NCBI GenBank assembly: GCA_902489855.1
Contig: CABUBS010000017.1
Location: forward strand, 1-17,601
Reading direction: 5' to 3'
DNA from: an uncultured Collinsella sp.
Lineage (GTDB): Bacteria > Actinomycetota > Coriobacteriia > Coriobacteriales > Coriobacteriaceae
Length of the DNA stretch: 17,601 nt
How positions within the stretch are numbered: the stretch's first letter is position 1; the number at the start of each line of letters is the position of its first letter. The notes beneath the pieces were generated by a model, which saw nothing but the letters and a program-made list of their open reading frames with translations, searched no databases and was not told the DNA's origin. Below are positions 15,817 through 17,601 of this stretch, piece by piece. The position numbers and the translations under genes are program-made.

Positions 15817-15828
15817 GGTTTTGAAAAG

Positions 15829-17253
15829 TTGTCGAAAGATGAGAAACATTGCACGGTGAGCTACTATTTGTTCGAAACCTTTTGGAAGATTGCGAGCGGC
15901 ATGTCTGACGACTTTTACACCATGGTCGATTCCGGAGACCCGGCACCCGACAACGAGCACATCACCGGCGTGCGCGAAGAGCGTGACGAAGGTGAACAGA
16001 CGACAACGCAGGCGCCAAAAGCCATGTACGCCGCGCGCATCGCCGTCTATGACGACATGCTGTCGACACCGCGTGTGATCGTCATTGATCCGCAAGATGT
16101 CCGCACGTATTTGGAAGAGACGACCAACACCGTCTACCAGTGCATGAAAGAACAAGGTGGCCACATCTCGCTCATGGTCATCCGCGAGATTGTCGAAAAC
16201 TTTATCCACGCACACTTTGCCGAGCCCATCATCTCGATTCTGGACGGCGGAGACACCATCCGCTTTGCTGACCAAGGACCCGGCATCGACGACAAGGAAC
16301 GTGCTTTCGACTTTGGCGTTACCAGCGCAAACAGCAAGATGAAGCGCTATATCCGTGGAACCGGAGCAGGGTTTCCCATGGTGCAGGAGTATTTGGAAAA
16401 CGCCGGCGGTGCCGTATCCATCGAGGACAACATGGGCAACGGCACCGTGGTTACGGTAAGCCTGAACCCTAAACGCGTGCAGGAAATCGAGCGTGCCGGC
16501 GGACGCGGCGCTGCCGTGCGGCCCGAGACGGAGCAGCCCACATATCCCCTGCCGGGAGCTTTTGCGCAGCAGCCCGTGGCAACGCAGCAGATGCAGCCCC
16601 CCGTGGGACAGATGCAGCAGCCCGGAATGCTTCCCACACAAGAACCCCAGGCGGCATCTATGTCGATGCCGCCAAACATGCCAGAGGCCATGCCGCTGGC
16701 TGATCAGGATGCAGCAGCAATGCAGCAGGCGACGGGGGCGCCGGGTGGCCAGCAAATGGGCTATCAGCCGTACCAACAGGGATATCCATATCAGCAGATG
16801 CCGCCACTGGGGTATGGCCAGCAGTTCCCGCAGCAGTACCAGCAGGGATATCAGCAGCCGTACCAGCAGATGCCGCAGCAGCAGTACAACCCTTGGACCC
16901 AGCAGATGCCTCCACAGCCTTACCAACAGTGGCCTCAAAGTTTTCAACAGCAAATGCCGCCGATGCAGAGTTCTCAACAACCAGCAGCTCAAATGATGTA
17001 TCCTAATGCAGCAAATCAGTATGCGCAGCCACAACCGGACGTGTTCGTAAGCGATCGCGGCAACGCCGCGCTGGGCTATCTGGCGCAAAATCAAGCGTGC
17101 GGTGCAACCGATCTGGCGAGGACGTTTGGAAACTCGGCCCCCACTTGGTCACGCACGCTCAATGACTTGGCGCAGGCCGGCTTGGTCATCAAGCATGGCC
17201 AGAAATACCATCTGACCGAACTCGGCGCCGCTCGCGTGCGAGCTCAGAGCTAA
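15829..17253 (+). CDS. GHKL ATPase with Gln/Pro/Met-rich linker and winged-helix C terminus
   Basis: A protein of up to 474 residues that I cannot assign to a named family. Residues about 90-212 are a GHKL ATP-binding domain: N box E120-IVE-N124, G1 box DQGPG at 148-152, and G2 box GTGAG at 177-181. No histidine-phosphotransfer domain precedes it. Residues about 235-405 are low complexity (Q, P, M, Y; repeated YQQ and QQMPP units), resembling prion-like disordered domains. Residues about 408-470 read as a winged helix (GYLAQNQACGATDLARTFG, ending KYHLTELG). The start is uncertain: TTG 15829 has only a weak AGG upstream, GTG 15856 and ATG 15901 are alternatives, and third-position GC bias slightly favours the longer form. 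It ends 15 bases before dnaA, so it is probably co-transcribed with it. A role in controlling initiation is inferred from position only. Confidence 0.85.
   Translation: MSKDEKHCTVSYYLFETFWKIASGMSDDFYTMVDSGDPAPDNEHITGVREERDEGEQTTTQAPKAMYAARIAVYDDMLSTPRVIVIDPQDVRTYLEETTNTVYQCMKEQGGHISLMVIREIVENFIHAHFAEPIISILDGGDTIRFADQGPGIDDKERAFDFGVTSANSKMKRYIRGTGAGFPMVQEYLENAGGAVSIEDNMGNGTVVTVSLNPKRVQEIERAGGRGAAVRPETEQPTYPLPGAFAQQPVATQQMQPPVGQMQQPGMLPTQEPQAASMSMPPNMPEAMPLADQDAAAMQQATGAPGGQQMGYQPYQQGYPYQQMPPLGYGQQFPQQYQQGYQQPYQQMPQQQYNPWTQQMPPQPYQQWPQSFQQQMPPMQSSQQPAAQMMYPNAANQYAQPQPDVFVSDRGNAALGYLAQNQACGATDLARTFGNSAPTWSRTLNDLAQAGLVIKHGQKYHLTELGAARVRAQS
16941..16949 (+). promoter_or_regulatory. DnaA-box-like element within the coding sequence, TTTTCAACA
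   Basis: Identical 9-mer to the oriC-region elements, in AGTTTTCAACAG. It is encoded by Ser-Phe-Gln-Gln using A/T-ending AGT TTT CAA in a region where Gln is mostly CAG. Begins 30 bases before the next element. Confidence 0.35.
16971..16979 (+). promoter_or_regulatory. DnaA-box-like element within the coding sequence, TTCTCAACA
   Basis: Same variant as the inverted element at 15778, about three helical turns after 16941. Encoded by Ser-Ser-Gln-Gln as AGT TCT CAA CAA. Confidence 0.3.
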
Positions 17254-17268
17254 AGAACGGGAGAGACA

Positions 17269-17601
17269 GTGGACGAGGAAGCAAGCATCATCCTGGGGGA
17301 TGCCATCGCCTTTTGTCAGCGCGACGGCCAAGATGCACGCCTCATCAACATGCTGGGGCAATCGCGCGCCATAAGCCTGACCGAAGATACGCTCACGATC
17401 GAGGCCCCCTCGCGCTTTGCCATCGCGCAGCTCAAAAAGCATCAGCCGACTATTGAGGCCTATCTGGAAGAAATCGCCTTTGCGCCGATTGCGCTCGACA
17501 TCGTGGCACCGCAAGGCGCCGCGACGGAATCCGCTGCCGCGACGGCGCCCGCCACGGCTCCCGCTGCTTCCCCGGCGGTGCCGGCCTCCGCAGGCGACGT
17601 G
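17269..17601 (+). CDS. dnaA: chromosomal replication initiator DnaA, N-terminal part (runs off window)
   Basis: The frame is open from GTG 17269 to the window edge (111 codons visible). GGGAG lies five bases upstream of the GTG. Residues about 35-80 (SLTEDTLTIEAPSRFAIAQL onward to a YLEEI helix) match the second half of DnaA domain I, which recruits helicase and regulators. An Ala/Pro/Thr-rich stretch from about 86 fits the flexible domain II. The domain I tryptophan common in other DnaA proteins is not seen. The AAA+ and DNA-binding domains lie outside the window, so the call rests on domain I similarity plus the rpmH/rnpA/parAB context. Confidence 0.8.
   Translation, partial: MDEEASIILGDAIAFCQRDGQDARLINMLGQSRAISLTEDTLTIEAPSRFAIAQLKKHQPTIEAYLEEIAFAPIALDIVAPQGAATESAAATAPATAPAASPAVPASAGDV

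Larger units (their letters stand above)
15658..15828. other. oriC: putative oriC region between rpmH and the dnaA-side gene
   Basis: An AT-richer stretch without a convincing gene, lying between the divergent rpmH and dnaA transcription units, the usual place for oriC in Gram-positive bacteria. Its right half (15755-15816) contains three DnaA-box-like 9-mers of the form TTYTCAACA, two direct and one inverted. No TTATCCACA consensus box is present. A second cluster may lie beyond dnaA outside the window. Confidence 0.55.

Noticed and set aside
15658..15828. A small gene on the plus strand at 15406-15783
   Set aside because: It runs antisense through rpmH and into the origin region, with no ribosome site or protein-like pattern.
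15811..17094. A 427-codon minus-strand open frame opposite the GHKL-ATPase gene
   Set aside because: Leu/Arg/His-rich translation that mirrors the Q-rich coding strand. The plus-strand frame has intact ATP-binding boxes.
15829..17253. Reading the GHKL protein as a sensor histidine kinase or an anti-sigma kinase
   Set aside because: No HisKA-type helix with a phospho-accepting His, no membrane or sensor domain, and the C-terminal winged helix does not fit either family.

Overview
The window looks like the origin-proximal part of a Gram-positive, fairly high-GC bacterial chromosome. The best fit is the actinobacterial class Coriobacteriia (Collinsella or a relative). This is inferred from the conserved origin gene order (parB-parA-rsmG-jag-yidC-yidD-rnpA-rpmH, then divergent dnaA), a Gram-positive-type YidC, a short Jag/KhpB without the usual N-terminal domain, and GC-rich codon use. 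No 16S gene or other species marker is present, so the genus is a guess.

Layout. (1) 4-3204, minus strand: a 1066-residue membrane protein with an M28-aminopeptidase-like fold, split by a long acidic low-complexity insert. (2) 3403-5329, plus strand: two overlapping WYL-domain regulators resembling a PafB/PafC pair. (3) 5326-9179, minus strand: ddl followed by a DnaQ-exonuclease/DinG-helicase fusion, whose stop codon overlaps the stop of the second WYL gene. (4) 9265-10317, plus strand: rlmN with its own terminator. (5) 10517-13330, minus strand: rsmG-parA-parB and a small membrane-anchored protein in an AT-richer stretch, with three perfect parS sites between rsmG and parA. (6) 13427-15555, minus strand: rpmH-rnpA-yidD-yidC-jag, transcribed from a strong sigma70-type promoter at 15628-15657 and ended by a hairpin at 13382-13408. 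(7) 15634-17601, plus strand: a putative oriC region with unusual DnaA-box-like 9-mers, an unrecognised GHKL-ATPase/winged-helix protein, and the 5' end of dnaA, which runs off the window.

Functionally the right half is the replication-initiation, chromosome-segregation and membrane-protein-biogenesis centre: oriC/dnaA, ParABS, YidC/YidD insertion, L34 and RNase P. The left half carries DNA-damage-type functions (WYL regulators and the DinG fusion), a cell-wall enzyme (Ddl) and an rRNA modification enzyme (RlmN).

The most interesting candidate for something undescribed is the gene at 15829-17253. It encodes a GHKL ATPase joined through a Gln/Pro/Met-rich prion-like segment to a winged helix, sits 15 bases upstream of dnaA in the same direction, and is associated with repeated TTYTCAACA elements both upstream of and inside its coding sequence. 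Second is the M28-like protein, whose catalytic and several metal-ligand positions appear to be lost. No tRNA, rRNA, CRISPR array, insertion sequence or phage gene was seen.
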